34,678 nt of DNA from Azolla pinnata. Lineage: Eukaryota; Streptophyta; Polypodiopsida; Salviniales; Salviniaceae. Positions 9,780 through 22,000 of the stretch are shown here, in pieces; within the stretch, counting starts at the first letter, position 1; every line of letters begins with the position of its first letter. Made by a program: the position numbers and the translations under genes. The stretch spans positions 1 through 34,678 of the forward strand of contig JBBBWG010001826.1 of the NCBI GenBank assembly GCA_037176905.1, read 5' to 3'. Under the pieces are notes generated by a model. It searched no databases. It had not been told where the DNA came from and worked only from the letters and a program-made list of their open reading frames with translations.

Positions 9780-12700
9780 GCAAATGTTCATTTTAATTGG
9801 CAGGGTGTTTTAGAGCTGACCAAACAGGGAAAAATTTAGGGATCTACTTCAGGCAAAGCTTCTACATAAAATAGATGAGCAATCATTCATGAATGTTATG
9901 GCAGTATTTAATCCATTATCTTTGAAGAATGCTACTATTTTTTTTAAACCATGAAAACAAGGGTTTGACCCTAACGCAAAAAGTAATAAAGCTAGAAGCA
10001 TTCTATCAATCACAGCCTATTTTCTCAGAATTTGGGCTGAATACTATCCGAATGCTCTAGGATATGCTATTAGTACAATGGTGGAGTTACAAGAAACATT
10101 AGCAGATAAGGATTCAAATGGTTTGGGGCTACCAAGAATCAGAGTGTTAATAAGAGGATGGATAGGATGTCTCCTCATTGCCAAGTACAATTCGAATATA
10201 ACATAGTGACGGACAAGGATATGTGGAACAAAAAATAAAATGTAGTGGATTACCTGGTCAATGTAGAAGAATGGAGCATCTAGCAAAAGATTGCTCAAAA
10301 AATAGAAGCTTTTTGATAATGAACAATGTGCATGATAATAGTGTTGATATGCATTTGGAGGAGTGGCAACAACAAACGAGAGGTGGTGTAAGTAGAAATC
10401 CTAATGGGAGGGATAAACAACAGCATGAGGAACAACGAGTATAGTTTCCAGTGGCTAATCAATTTAAGATATTGCAAGAGGGTGCAAGTGAGCAACAAAA
10501 AGAGGTGGATGAAATAGACATAATTGAGACAATGGAAGATAATAAGAGAGTGATGCATATAGATAAAAATGTGGTTGTAACAAAATCTACATAAGAAGCA
10601 CAACATCATCAATTGCAGAAGGCAGAAGTTCATAATTTTGGTCTTAAACTAAATCATATCTCAAGCAAAATAATGGAAGAGACTCATGTATCCTTTATAG
10701 AAAGAAATGTGGAGGAATGTATGGTGCCACATATTTCTGTATTTCATTTTAAGTCAATTAATATGCTTAAGAATAGGTCATTGTAACGATCGTTTGTAAA
10801 GCGATAAGTGTTTAAGTTTTGGGTGTTAGAAGATGTCTAAGATTGATAGAACAAGCACACTTTAAACGGGCTTTAATGACGATTCGATCACGAAGATTTC
10901 CATCTATTATGTAAAACGAAAATTATTAAGGTATTTTTAGACACGAATTATATAAAACATTAATTAGAGGTACAATGAATGTTTTGTTATTAAAAGAACA
11001 TCACTTAAACATGAACAAAATTTAGATATATGGTTCTATATTGAGAGGGAGTAGAATACTTTTTGGTTGCCCGGGATTAGAAAATCAACTATAAATGTTG
11101 GTAAATGTATTGTGTGGGTACATTGTTATCATTATATATTAAGTTACATGTAATGATAGTAAAGGTCGAGCACACTATGTTAATTTTTTATTACAAGAGT
11201 GAAATTTTTGGTAATTCAAATTTATATGCTGGTTTTAGACAAAATAGTGTTTTGGAGACAAGTAATGAATGGCTTACTGCAAAATATTTTATGGTGCATT
11301 GGTGAGGATTTTAACATGGTAAAAGAAGTAATCGATTAAATAGGTATGAGAAATATTATAAAGGAGAGAGATGCAGATGGCAAGAAATATATAAACGTTT
11401 TCGGTTACTAGATGTGTGACATTCTACTACATTTCCTAGAGTTGAAGGATTATTTTCTTATTCCAAATCTAACTTCCGTATTCATGCTACGTTAATTTTC
11501 GTGTTTGGATGGGTTTATATTTTTTATTTTTTCATCATAAACATGGTTTTATGAAGATATTATCATGAATAAACATTTTCAGATCATTCACCAGTAATCT
11601 TGGATGTTTGGGATGAAAGGCAAAGTGGAAATAATAGACTTAATATTTTCGATTATAAATATCATGAGAAACAAGCTTGGTGGACGCAAATAGGAGACAA
11701 AGTAAATAAGGATTATTTCACCATTGTTCGTCCTCCTTCAGTTATAGCTAACGTAAACGAGTTATAAAAGAAGCATGGTTCCCTAACTATAGATCCTATA
11801 ATATTAAGGGAAAACTACTAAAGATTTTTATCAGCAACTCATGGCGGTGAACTTATTAGATGATTTGGCAAAACAATTTCATGAGAAAATTTTATCATTT
11901 ATCCCTCATATTATTTTTTATCATGTAAATGGTGATTTTAGGCCCTTTATGAAGGAAGAAGTTTATACTGCTTTATATAAATTGCCGAGAGATAAATGTC
12001 TAAGTCTCGATGTTTATCTTTTTTTTTTTACATTCAATATTGCGCTATGTTAAAGGATGATTAATGCAAAGAATATCAATAGATATTGGACATAGGACAC
12101 ATGCCTAGAAGTATAGAAGAGGATTTCATCTATTTGATTTTGAAAAAACGAACAAGTATCCCAAGAAATAAATAATGATGATTTTAGGCTCATTATGAAG
12201 TAAGAAGTTTCATATTATTTCTAATCATGTAAATGGTGATTTTAGGCGCATTATGAAGGAAAAAGTTTATACTGCTTTTTGTAAATTGCCGAAAGATAAA
12301 TGTCCAAGTCCCAATGGTTTATCTTTGTCTTCTAACCTTCAATATTTGGATGTGTTAAAAGATGATTGATGCACGGCATATCAATAGATATTGGACATAG
12401 GATACATGCCTAGAACTAGTGTAAAAGAGGGTTTCATCTATTTGATTCTAAAAAAAAATGGACAAGTATCCCAAGAAATAAAGAATTCACGCCCTATTAC
12501 ATTGTTGGATATATCTTACAAGATACTTGCAAAAATTTTGGCTAACAGATTTCAACTTTATCTTTCTCTGATTATTCATGGTACACAAAAAATCATTATT
12601 AAAGAAATGACTATTTTTAGACAATGTATTACTGTTTTGAGAGATGTTAGCTTGAGTAAAAGTAAATGGTGCAGAATGACAATAGTCATGTTAGATTTTG

Positions 12701-14840
12701 AAAAAACATATGATAGAGTCTAGTGGGATTTTCTTCACTAAGTAAAGTTGAAGTTTGGTTTTTATGTCTCTTTTGTTAGAACAATTGTTGCACTATATTA
12801 TAAGGCTTTAAATATAGTATTGTTAGCATTTGACATTACTAGGTTGGTTCAACAAGATGTCCCATGGCTCCATTTTTATATTTAATATATGTAGAGGTTT
12901 TGCACATATACCTAGTGGCATCAAATATTTACCTTAAAGGTGTAAGATTGCCTATTGTGCAAGAAAATTTGCTAGATGTAGAATTTACAGATGATTTAAC
13001 ATTATATTTGCAATGTGATATAGACAATTTGAGGAATGTAGAAAAAACTATTAATATTTTTTGTAAAGCAGTTGGTGCTAAAATTAATTGATATAACTAG
13101 TTTCAAAGTTATTCGGATAGCAGAAACTAAACCACCAGATTAGATGTCTCATTAGCATTTTACCTAGGTAAGCAAAGGACAACTAGTGAGATATTTAGGA
13201 TGTTAAATCAATGTTGACATCAAATTAGAGGGCATGATATCTCCATTGTTATCAAACATTAAAAGGAAGTTATTACTTTGGAGTTCATCCAATATATCTT
13301 TTGTAGGAAGGATTTTAGTAATAAATTGTGTGCTATTAGCTATAATGTGGCATACATTATCATGTTGTTGGGTTTTCTGCACAATTTCAAATATCCAAGT
13401 ACAAGACATGGTTTGGAATTTTCTTTGGTCTAGCAAGAGCAAATCAAAATGCGGAGTGAAAGTTGTTTGGAGTACAATTACATTACCAACAACCCAAGGA
13501 TGATTGGGCATTGCAGATCCTCTTGAGCAAAGCAGAGCTTTGTTGGTCAAAATGGTGGTGAGAAATTTTTTACATATAACAAGGATTTGGAAATTTCTAA
13601 TGTTTAGCAAGATGTTTAAGGCATCTCCATACACAGGTGGAGTTTGGAAGCATGACTTAAGATGGATGTGCCTAGAGAATTTGAATGCACATTGCCTAAT
13701 ACATGGGAAAATAGGCTAATTAAAGGTGTTTTTAACGCTTGAAAAATGATTAAGTGTAAGCTTATAAGAAATGTACCAAGAACAAGTGCAAAACACTTGA
13801 GGCAACCAATGATTTTTAATCCCTTTTTTTACTTCACAAGTTAGCCATATGTTAGGTTTTAGAACCAGGTTAGATTGGGGGCAATTGGATTCACAAATTG
13901 TTCCAACATATGATTCATGGAACAGTTTTCTATCATTGTTAGAAGATCAACAACAAGAATTAACAACTAATATTAGAGGAGCAAATCAAATGTTGAATGA
14001 TCTAAATGCAAGTACATGCTTATATACAACACAAGAAATGAGACCTAAGTGGGAGGCGTTATTATCAGAGGTGGAAGTTTTAATATGGGTAAGGACATTA
14101 GATAATTCAAATTAGTATGCATGTTTTTATGTTGATGGAAAAAATAATCTTAGATTGCATTTGTTGAGTTGTTTTTTTCAAATGATGTCAGATTTCATCA
14201 AGTAGGGTGATAATCATACTAGGGAAAAAATGGTTAATTGATCCGGACAATAAAATAGTAAAAAACTTGAAATGGTATCCAAGGGAGTTTTCATATATGG
14301 ATCCAATGTTAGAGGTGATGCTACCATTTTTCAAATTTACTACTAAATTAGGAAGGGAATTTTTACAGAGTCAAAATAGTGCTAGAATCACTATTTTGGT
14401 ACGTTAGGTGGAGGAAGGGCTTTCTATAAGCTTGCTTAATACTTTGTGGAAACGGTTGTAGTACAAAAAATAGTTAGCAAAGATATTAACATTTGTTTGG
14501 TTAGTTAGACATCAAACAATAGCTTTGAATGTTTGGTAGATGGTATGTGTAAATTATGTAATAATGGTCCCAAAACATATAACCATTGTTTGTGGGATTG
14601 TTTTCATGCTGAGCAAGTATGCAATAGAATTTTCAGAATTTTTTGGAGGTGATAAAGCAAGATTTACCAGGTTCTTGGGGTGCAGCAATCTAGTCTTGCT
14701 CTAATGGCCCTCCATTGTTCTATGAAGTGAAAACAATGCATTTTGTGTATGTGGCTACATTTCACCCTGTTAAACGAAAGATCATGCAAGTGATGAATAG
14801 ATTACAAGTACAAAATAGGAGTAAGAGATTGTAGATTGTC
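9780..14840 (+). mobile_element. Decayed LINE (non-LTR retrotransposon)
   Basis: A roughly 5-kb, AT-rich remnant broken by many stops and frameshifts. In order: an ORF1-like part with a degenerate CCHC knuckle near 10240-10300; an endonuclease-linker part near 11660-11800 ('KQAWWTQIGDKVN'); reverse transcriptase with RPITLLDISYKILAKILANR (12490-12550), MLDFEKTYDRV (12690-12720), MAPFLYLIYVEVL (12864-12902) and an FTDD catalytic box in place of YADD/FADD (about 12985); then the C-terminal SFVGRILVIN region (13290-13325) and a CxxxC/H zinc-binding-like end near 14550-14620. The motifs are those of plant LINEs. Exact ends, poly-A and target duplications are not discernible. It is certainly non-functional as it stands. 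Confidence 0.85.
11900..12490 (+). repeat. About 305-bp tandem duplication inside the LINE
   Basis: Text such as 'gtttatactgcttt', 'aaattgccg', 'gataaatgt' and 'acatgcctagaa' occurs at 11960-12120 and again at 12265-12420, with 'caagtatcccaagaaataaa' at about 12150 and 12464. The second copy flows into the reverse transcriptase domain; the first ends in 'gatgattttaggctcattat'. It arose after or during insertion. Confidence 0.75.
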
Positions 14841-15360
14841 AGTTTCTTGGTATTATGGCATATCTGGAAACCTTATGCCACGGTTGCCCATGGATACAGT
14901 TTGGATGCATGTATAACGCGTTGTGTGCCCAAACTTTATGGGCACGGCCCGATATTTGTCAATAGATATTTTTTGAGTGGATATTGATGGCCCCAACACC
15001 GTAAGAACAATTTGTGCAAAGTATATATATATATGTCGGATGTGCAGTACTGTTGGATTACGGAAAAATCGCCAGCTACCTACCAGCCAAAACTTGCCTG
15101 AGAACGAGCTGCACCTGTATGAGGAATGAATGCTCAATTGTCCTTGAGGTTGCATGAGCTGGTTCGGCTTTCAATCATCATCCTTCAGATTGGGCAGCGG
15201 CAAAGGGAAAACTTTTACGTGGAGGGGATAAGATCACTCACGTGACATGGATAAGATCACGGCAGGTGCCTAGATGCGATTGGTTATCTCTCATAATTTA
15301 AGGTACTGCCACATGCAATGTTGGCAGGTGATCAGCTCAGCGACTGCAGCAAGAGTCCTC
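14841..15360. other. Spacer between LINE and telomere-like array
   Basis: No gene is seen. A (TA)n run lies at 15020-15034. Near 15213-15265 there are 'cacgtgac' and two 'ggataagatcac' copies; CACGTG is the core of plant G-boxes, but the position over 750 bp before the next start codon makes a promoter role uncertain. Confidence 0.4.
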
Positions 15361-15957
15361 TAAACCCTAAACCCTAAACCCTAAGCTCTAAACTCTAAAC
15401 CCTAAACCCCAAACCCCAAACCCTTTAGCTTAAACCCTAAGCTCTAACTCTAAACCCTGAACCCTAAACTCTAAACCCTAAACCCTAAACTGTAAATCTT
15501 AAACCCTGAGCTATAACTCTAATCCCTGAACCCTAAACTCTAAACTCTAAACTCTAAACCATAAACCCTAAACCCTTTAGCTTAAACCCTAAGCTCTAAC
15601 TCTAAACCCTGAACCCTAAACTCTAAACTCTAAGCCCTAAACCCTAAACCCTAAACCCTAAGCTCTAACTCTAAACCCTGAACCCTAAACTCTAAACTCT
15701 AAGCCCTAAACCCTAAACCCTAAACCCTAAGCTNNNNNNNNNNNNNNNNNNNNNNNNNNNNNNNNNNNNNNNNNNNNNNNNNNNNNNNNNNNNNNNNNNN
15801 NNNNNNNNNNNNNNNNNNNNNNNNNNNNNNNNNCCTAAGCTCTAACTCTAAACCCTGAACCCTAAACTCTAAACTCTAAGCCCTAAACCCTAAACCCTAA
15901 ACCCTAAGCTATAATTCTAAACCTTGAACCCTAAACTCTAAACCCTAAACCCTAAAC
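15361..15957. repeat. Interstitial telomere-derived array with 69-bp higher-order repeat
   Basis: Heptamers CCCTAAA and variants (ctctaaa, ccctgaa, cctaagct) are arranged in a repeating block. The marker 'agctctaact' recurs at 15592 and 15661, 'agct' at 15730, and after the gap at 15838 and 15907, giving a 69-bp period. The first 230 bp are less regular. The C-rich strand is plus. The array ends 78 bp before the lectin start codon, so it lies where that gene's core promoter should be. Confidence 0.9.
15734..15833. other. Assembly gap (100 N)
   Basis: Exactly 100 N in the telomere-like array, the usual placeholder for a gap of unknown size. Confidence 0.99.
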
Positions 15958-16034
15958 CGTTTGCTGGATCGATCGATAGATATTGTACACGGATTCGATA
16001 GACACCGACGCATACGCACAAATCATCAGCAATC

Positions 16035-19000
16035 ATGAGCGATGCGGAGAGGGAGAATGCGCTCCGGGCGGCAGCGAGAGCGAGCGACGTGGCGAGCGAC
16101 GAGATGGAGGGGGCGGCGCTAGCGTCGGCCGCGAGCCTGCCGCGGTTCGTGTCGATGGCGGAGGAAGGGTTGGCGGGGCGGTATCTGGCGGTGGAGATGC
16201 ACCGCGGCGGGCGCGGCGCGTTCCTGACGTTCTCGGCGCAGGCCCAGACGCGGCTTGCGGCGCACGAGCTGCAGTGGAACGCGGACGAGAAGGGCGTGGC
16301 GGCGATACGCGCGGGCAACGGCCGCTTCTGGCGCCGCGACCCCGCGACGGGCTTCGTGCTCCCCGACCGCGACGCCGTGCCCCGCACCCCGGCCTCCTCC
16401 GACCCCGACTGCTACTTCAAGCTCTTCCGCCTCCCGAGCTCCGACAGCCACGCCATCCGCCTCGTCCTGCAGGCCTACGGCGACGCCTCCATGTTCGCCC
16501 GGCGCGACACCCTCACCTCCGTGCTCCTCGACGATGCCGGCGGCAGCTTTCCTGAGAACTCCCTCGTCGCGCCCCGCGCCAGCGGCTTGTCTCAGGCATC
16601 ATGCTTTAGTCGAGAATATACATTATTCGCGTGCATAGATTTTAGTCGGGAATACACTCGTGCGGGGATTCTATTTAAATCGCGAATATACATGTTCGTG
16701 TGCATAGATTTTAGTCAAGAATACATTCGTGCGTAGATTCTATTTTAGTCGAGAATACATATTCGCGTGCATAGATTTTAGTCAGGAATATATTGGTGCG
16801 TGCATTTTATTTTAGTCGAGAATATACATTATTCGTGTGCATTGATTTTAGTCAGGAATATATTCGTGCGTGCATTTTATTTTAGTTGAGAATATACATT
16901 ATTCGCGTGCATAGGTTTTAGTCAGGAATACACTCGTGCATGGATTCTATTTTAGTCGAGAATACATATTCGCATGCATAGATTTTAGTCAAGAATACAT
17001 ATTCGCGTGCACAGATTTTAGTCAAGAATATATTCGTGCGTGCATTTTATTTTAGTCGAGAATACATATTCGCATGCATAGATTTTAGTCAAGAATACAT
17101 TCGTGCGTGCATTTTATTTTAGTCGAGAATACATATTCGCATGCATAGATTTTAGTCAAGAATACATTCATGCGTGCATTTTATTTTAGTCGAGAATACA
17201 TATTCGCATGCATAGAATACATTCGTGTGTGGATTTTATGTGTGTTGCCCGAGTTTTAATATTATAAAAGTATTATTCGAGGATCAAAAGAAAAACTCCA
17301 AAGTTTAAAATAAATCATTTGTTTTATAATTAAAATATACAAAATAAAAAATACTTAATAAGTTCACACTAAATATATAAAATAAACATTGAAAAAAAGA
17401 ACGTAAATTTTAGTTGAGAATATATATTTATGCATTCGTATTCAAATATAAACGTATTATTCAAGAATGGAAAAAAAAAAGACTCCAAAGTTTAAAATAA
17501 ACCATTCGTTTTATAAAAAATATATATGAAATGAAAAATGCTTGATAAATTCAGATTATGTAAAATTAAAACATAAAATAAGCATTGTGAAAGAGAGTAT
17601 AGATTTTAATCAATAATATATTCGTGCATTCGTATTCAAAAATAAAAGTATTTTTTGAGAATGAAAGAAAATTTCTAAAGTTTCTTTTTTTTCAAAAATG
17701 AAGTTACTTTCCCATTAGTTAGAAATGATTATTACATAGAGAGTCTACAAAGAGACTCCAAAGTTTAAAATAAACCATTCATTTTATAAAAAGTATATAT
17801 GAAATGAACAATGCTTAATAAATTCAGATTATGTAAAATTAAAACATAAAATAAACATTGTGAAAGAGAGTATAGATTTTAATCAATAATATATTCGTGC
17901 ATTCGTATTAAAAAATAAAAGTATTTTTTTAGAATGAAAGAAAATTTCTAAAGTTTCTTTTTTTTCCAAAATGAAGTTACTTTCCCATTAGTTAGAAAGG
18001 ATTATTACATAGAGAGTCTACACACATTGGGGAGACTTCCTCCGATTAAGTAAAAGAAGATGAGCCTACTTATATTGCCTTGTGGCCTAACTTAATATAA
18101 GAAGCCCTTCAATGTTGCCAAGTACGAGTCGGCTCTTGGGGCTTACACCAAAGAGAGGGAAACAACTAACATGGGGACTGGTAGTTCCACCTCAGGCCAC
18201 TCCCGCCTTGCATCACCATAGGTGTGTTCCGCCATTTCTGCCAAAAGCGCAGACGGGCAGTGACCACGTCGTTGGAGTGGCTACAAACCTCTTCTAGTTG
18301 CCCTCGTAGGCAGCTAGCTGATAAGCACGAACCATATGTCCATGATCACTAAAGTTTCTAAAGTTTAAAATAAACCACTCATTTTACAAATAATGTATAT
18401 GAAATAAAATATACTTAATAAATTCAAATTAAGTAAATTTAAAACATAAAACAAACATTGTGAAAGAGAGTAAGTGAGATTCAAACCCGAGTCCATAAAT
18501 TAAAAAAATCTTACTTTTTCCACAACAACAAGCTTTTCATTACTAATGATAATAATACATGTAATATTTGGATTCCAACCAGTGTAAATATTACAATTGA
18601 TTGAAGCAGGCCATCATGCATGTCACCTCTGCTGTCAATGTTGCTGTCATCCTCCCACGTTACGTCATGTTCAAGGGCAACAACGACAGGTCTACATCTC
18701 AGTTTTTCCGTTTTTGGACAAAAATAAACATCTTTTTGCTAGTTAAAATTTAATGCTTAGGAGGGAGACTATATGATCTCATTAATTAATTTCATTGATA
18801 TTTCACTAGCCTTATATTTGTTATTTATTTATGTATTTTTGCACTAATAAGATTCATTATTAGTAATATTAAAATTTTACGATATCTTTTTGTTCCTAAT
18901 AGCCTTATCTTAACGTCATGTTTAAGGGAAACAATAAATGGGTCTCACTTTGAAAAACAAATATCCTTTAATTAATCAACATTTAATGCCCAAAAAAGGC

Positions 19001-22000
19001 GAGATGATACTATTATTTACTAAGGTATACTCTGTATATAATTTAGCTAGAATATTATAAGACGTGCATATCTTATTTATTTATTTTTATAAGTACATAT
19101 GATTAGTGATTAGTAATATTAAAATTTAAGTATCTTAAAATTCTCAATCACCCTAGCTTAACATCATGCAAGTTCCATTTTGGTTTTCTTTTCCAAAAAA
19201 AGTACCCTTTTGTTAGTTAACATTTAATATACAAAAGATGTTATATGATCCTAGTAATTACTAGGGTATATTTTTTACATGATTTATCTTATATTTTGTT
19301 AAACATGTATCTCTTATTTATTTGTTTATTTTTTCTATTAATACGATTCATCACTTAAGGGAAAATTACATTCTAATGCCTATTAACACTAGAAATCATA
19401 GGTTAACGCCTAGTTTTAAATTTTAATGTTGATCTCATTTATTAACACAAAATCAATTAATTGTGGGCTCAATTAGCATTAAATTAATGAGTTGATTCAC
19501 ACTCAACTAATTCATTAACACCAAACTAACATGTTAATAAAATAATTAGATTCTAAAATTGTTGAGTTTTTCTAATTGAATATAATACGGTGTCATAGAA
19601 TTATAAGCTATATAGCTCTAAATATATGTATCAAGGTGGAACCACTAGGGTTTTGAACTGGGAGATAGATATTTGCCAGAGATTAAGAGAAATATTATTA
19701 TAATTAAAGATAATTGCTACAATTGTGTCCCTAGATTAGGAGAATATACTAGTAAAATATATAGAAATAAGAAAGAGTAAAAATATTATTAACATTAGAG
19801 AGATCAAGGTTTTAGGAAAAGAGATAGTAAAGAGATTAGAATTAGAAAGATTAGGTTTGGATAAAAGATATTAGAGATTAAGAGAAATATTATTATAATT
19901 AAAGACAATTGTTACAATTGTGTCCCCAGATTAGGAGAATATACTAATAAAATATATAAAAATAAGAAAGAGTAAGAATATTATTAATATTAGAGAGATC
20001 AAGGTTTTACGAAAAGAGATAGTAAAGATATTAGAATTAGAAAGATTAGGTTTGGTTAAAAGATATTAGACAGCTTAAAAAGATTAGGTTTGAATAAGAG
20101 ATATTGGATTTTAGGTTTAGATAAGAGGTATTCGAGAGATGAGAGGAATTGTGGTTAGATTATAAGACTTATTAGGGTTTAGGTGAAAGATAGATTGGAA
20201 GAGATATAGATTAGGGTTTAGAAGAGATATTATAAGATATTAGGGTTTAATAAAGATGTTAGAAAAGATTGAGATTAACAAATAGATTAGGGTTTAATAT
20301 AAAGATGAGAAGAGATTAGGGTTGAGGTGTTGGGTTTTGCAATTAGATTATATTACGGTTTTAAAAGTAGGTATTAGTGGTTTGAAAGTTGGTATTATGG
20401 TTTTAGAAGTAAGTATTCGGGTATAGAAATAAAGTTTTAGTGGTTTGGAAGTAGGTTATATAGTTTTAGAAGCAAGTATTAGAGTTTAGATATATGAGAT
20501 TAGAGTTTTTCTCATGATCATATGCTCTTCCCCCCCCACCTCCTCTCTCTATGCACACCACTCCTTATATAGGTTGTAGAGTGGGTCGTCATAGGGCAAA
20601 AAAAACGCAAGAAGAAAAAAGCAAAAAGAAAGGTAAAATGAAAAAAATAAGAAAATGTAGGAAAAAAAAGTAACATGAGAGCTGACCTTGTGACTTATGC
20701 ATTGATTTATTTAGCATGCCTTACTATCTTTATTTTTTAATTTGTTTATTGTGTTCTTTTGTTATGCTTCAATGTTCCTTCTCTCAATGCATTTCACATC
20801 ATGCCCTCAAAACATAAGGACAATGGGAATTGATTGGAATCAATTAGTGGGAAGTGGTTAGGAATCAGATCAATAAATGTTATTAATAATGTTATACCAA
20901 CGGGGTTAATTGGATGTTAATTTCTAGTGAAAGATGGGAGCTGCAAGCCGTAATCTTTAATTTTCCGATTCTAAAAGGGATTTAAACATGTTTTGTTTAA
21001 TCGAATATAGTAGAGGAATCGATTAGGATCAATTAGTGGGAAGCGATCAAGGATAAGATCAATAAATGTTAGACTTATTAAACATTATACTATGGGGTGA
21101 ATCGGATGTTAATTTCTAGTGGCACCTGATGAGAGTAAGCCCCAACAAATTTGTAGCTTTTTTTTTTCCGATTCAAACAGGTGTTAAAATGTAATTTATA
21201 ACTTTGTCACGCGCTGTGTGTGCGTGCGCGCGTGTGTGTGGTAATTTCTCCCGACAATGTCAGATTTTGGCGAGACACATGAAGCCAAGGAATGTTTTTG
21301 AAACTATTCCGTCCCGGGAGTTCCACAGGTACATGGGCTACTATCTCGAGAAGGGCAAGAACTGGCTCAAGTTCCACTACAAGGAGCCGGTGCTCGCGGC
21401 GGTGCAAGAGGTGTTCCACCTCGTCGACGGCAACGTGGCGGTGCGCAACGTGGAGCGGCTCAAGTTCTGGAAGCGGAGCCCGGACTGGATCCGGGCGGAC
21501 GCCGATGATCTGGCGGCCGCGGCCGCGAACGTGGAGTGCCAGTTCGACGTCGTGAAGCTCAGCAGCACGATGGTCGCGCTCGTCTCGGTTGCCAACAAGC
21601 GCCTGCTCAAGCGCTACAGCGAGTACTGGGACGATTGCCTCTGCGCCAACGGGAGCACCGTCAACGACACCACGACGCGGCTTGCGGTGCAGGAGGCGGT
21701 GCTGAGCCGCAAGCTCACCGATGTCCGCTTCCTGCTCCAGCTCGCCGAGGTCTCCGAGGTCTCGTCCGTCGTCGTCGGCTCCGGCTCCGTCGTCAACAAC
21801 ACCGAGCTCACCACCGACCTGCAGGTGCGGCAATCGTTACTAGCTGCGCTCGAGCCCCTTGTCATGACGACAATATACATTCTGTTGCATCAAGGTTTCG
21901 AGTAGCTCGTAGCTTTGTTTGTCTTTTGTCACGACGACATACATTCTGTTGCATCGAGATTTTTCAAGCGGTTGGTAACTTTTCATGACAAAGTTGGTAG

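Noticed and set aside
12391-13719. Separate genes for the several reverse-transcriptase-like fragments
   Set aside because: They are consecutive pieces of one frameshifted LINE.
15361-15957. Chromosome end (true telomere)
   Set aside because: Repeats are degenerate with a 69-bp higher-order period and are followed by a gene and 18 kb more sequence, so the array is interstitial.
16119-16451. GC-rich alternative frames over lectin exon 1
   Set aside because: High-GC exons keep several frames open; only the frame from 16035 shows the agglutinin-type motifs.
16607-17235. Regular repeats resembling a CRISPR array
   Set aside because: The units are contiguous and vary gradually, with no unique spacers, no cas genes, and a plant context. 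It is a minisatellite; the same holds for 22655-23370 and 27310-28168.
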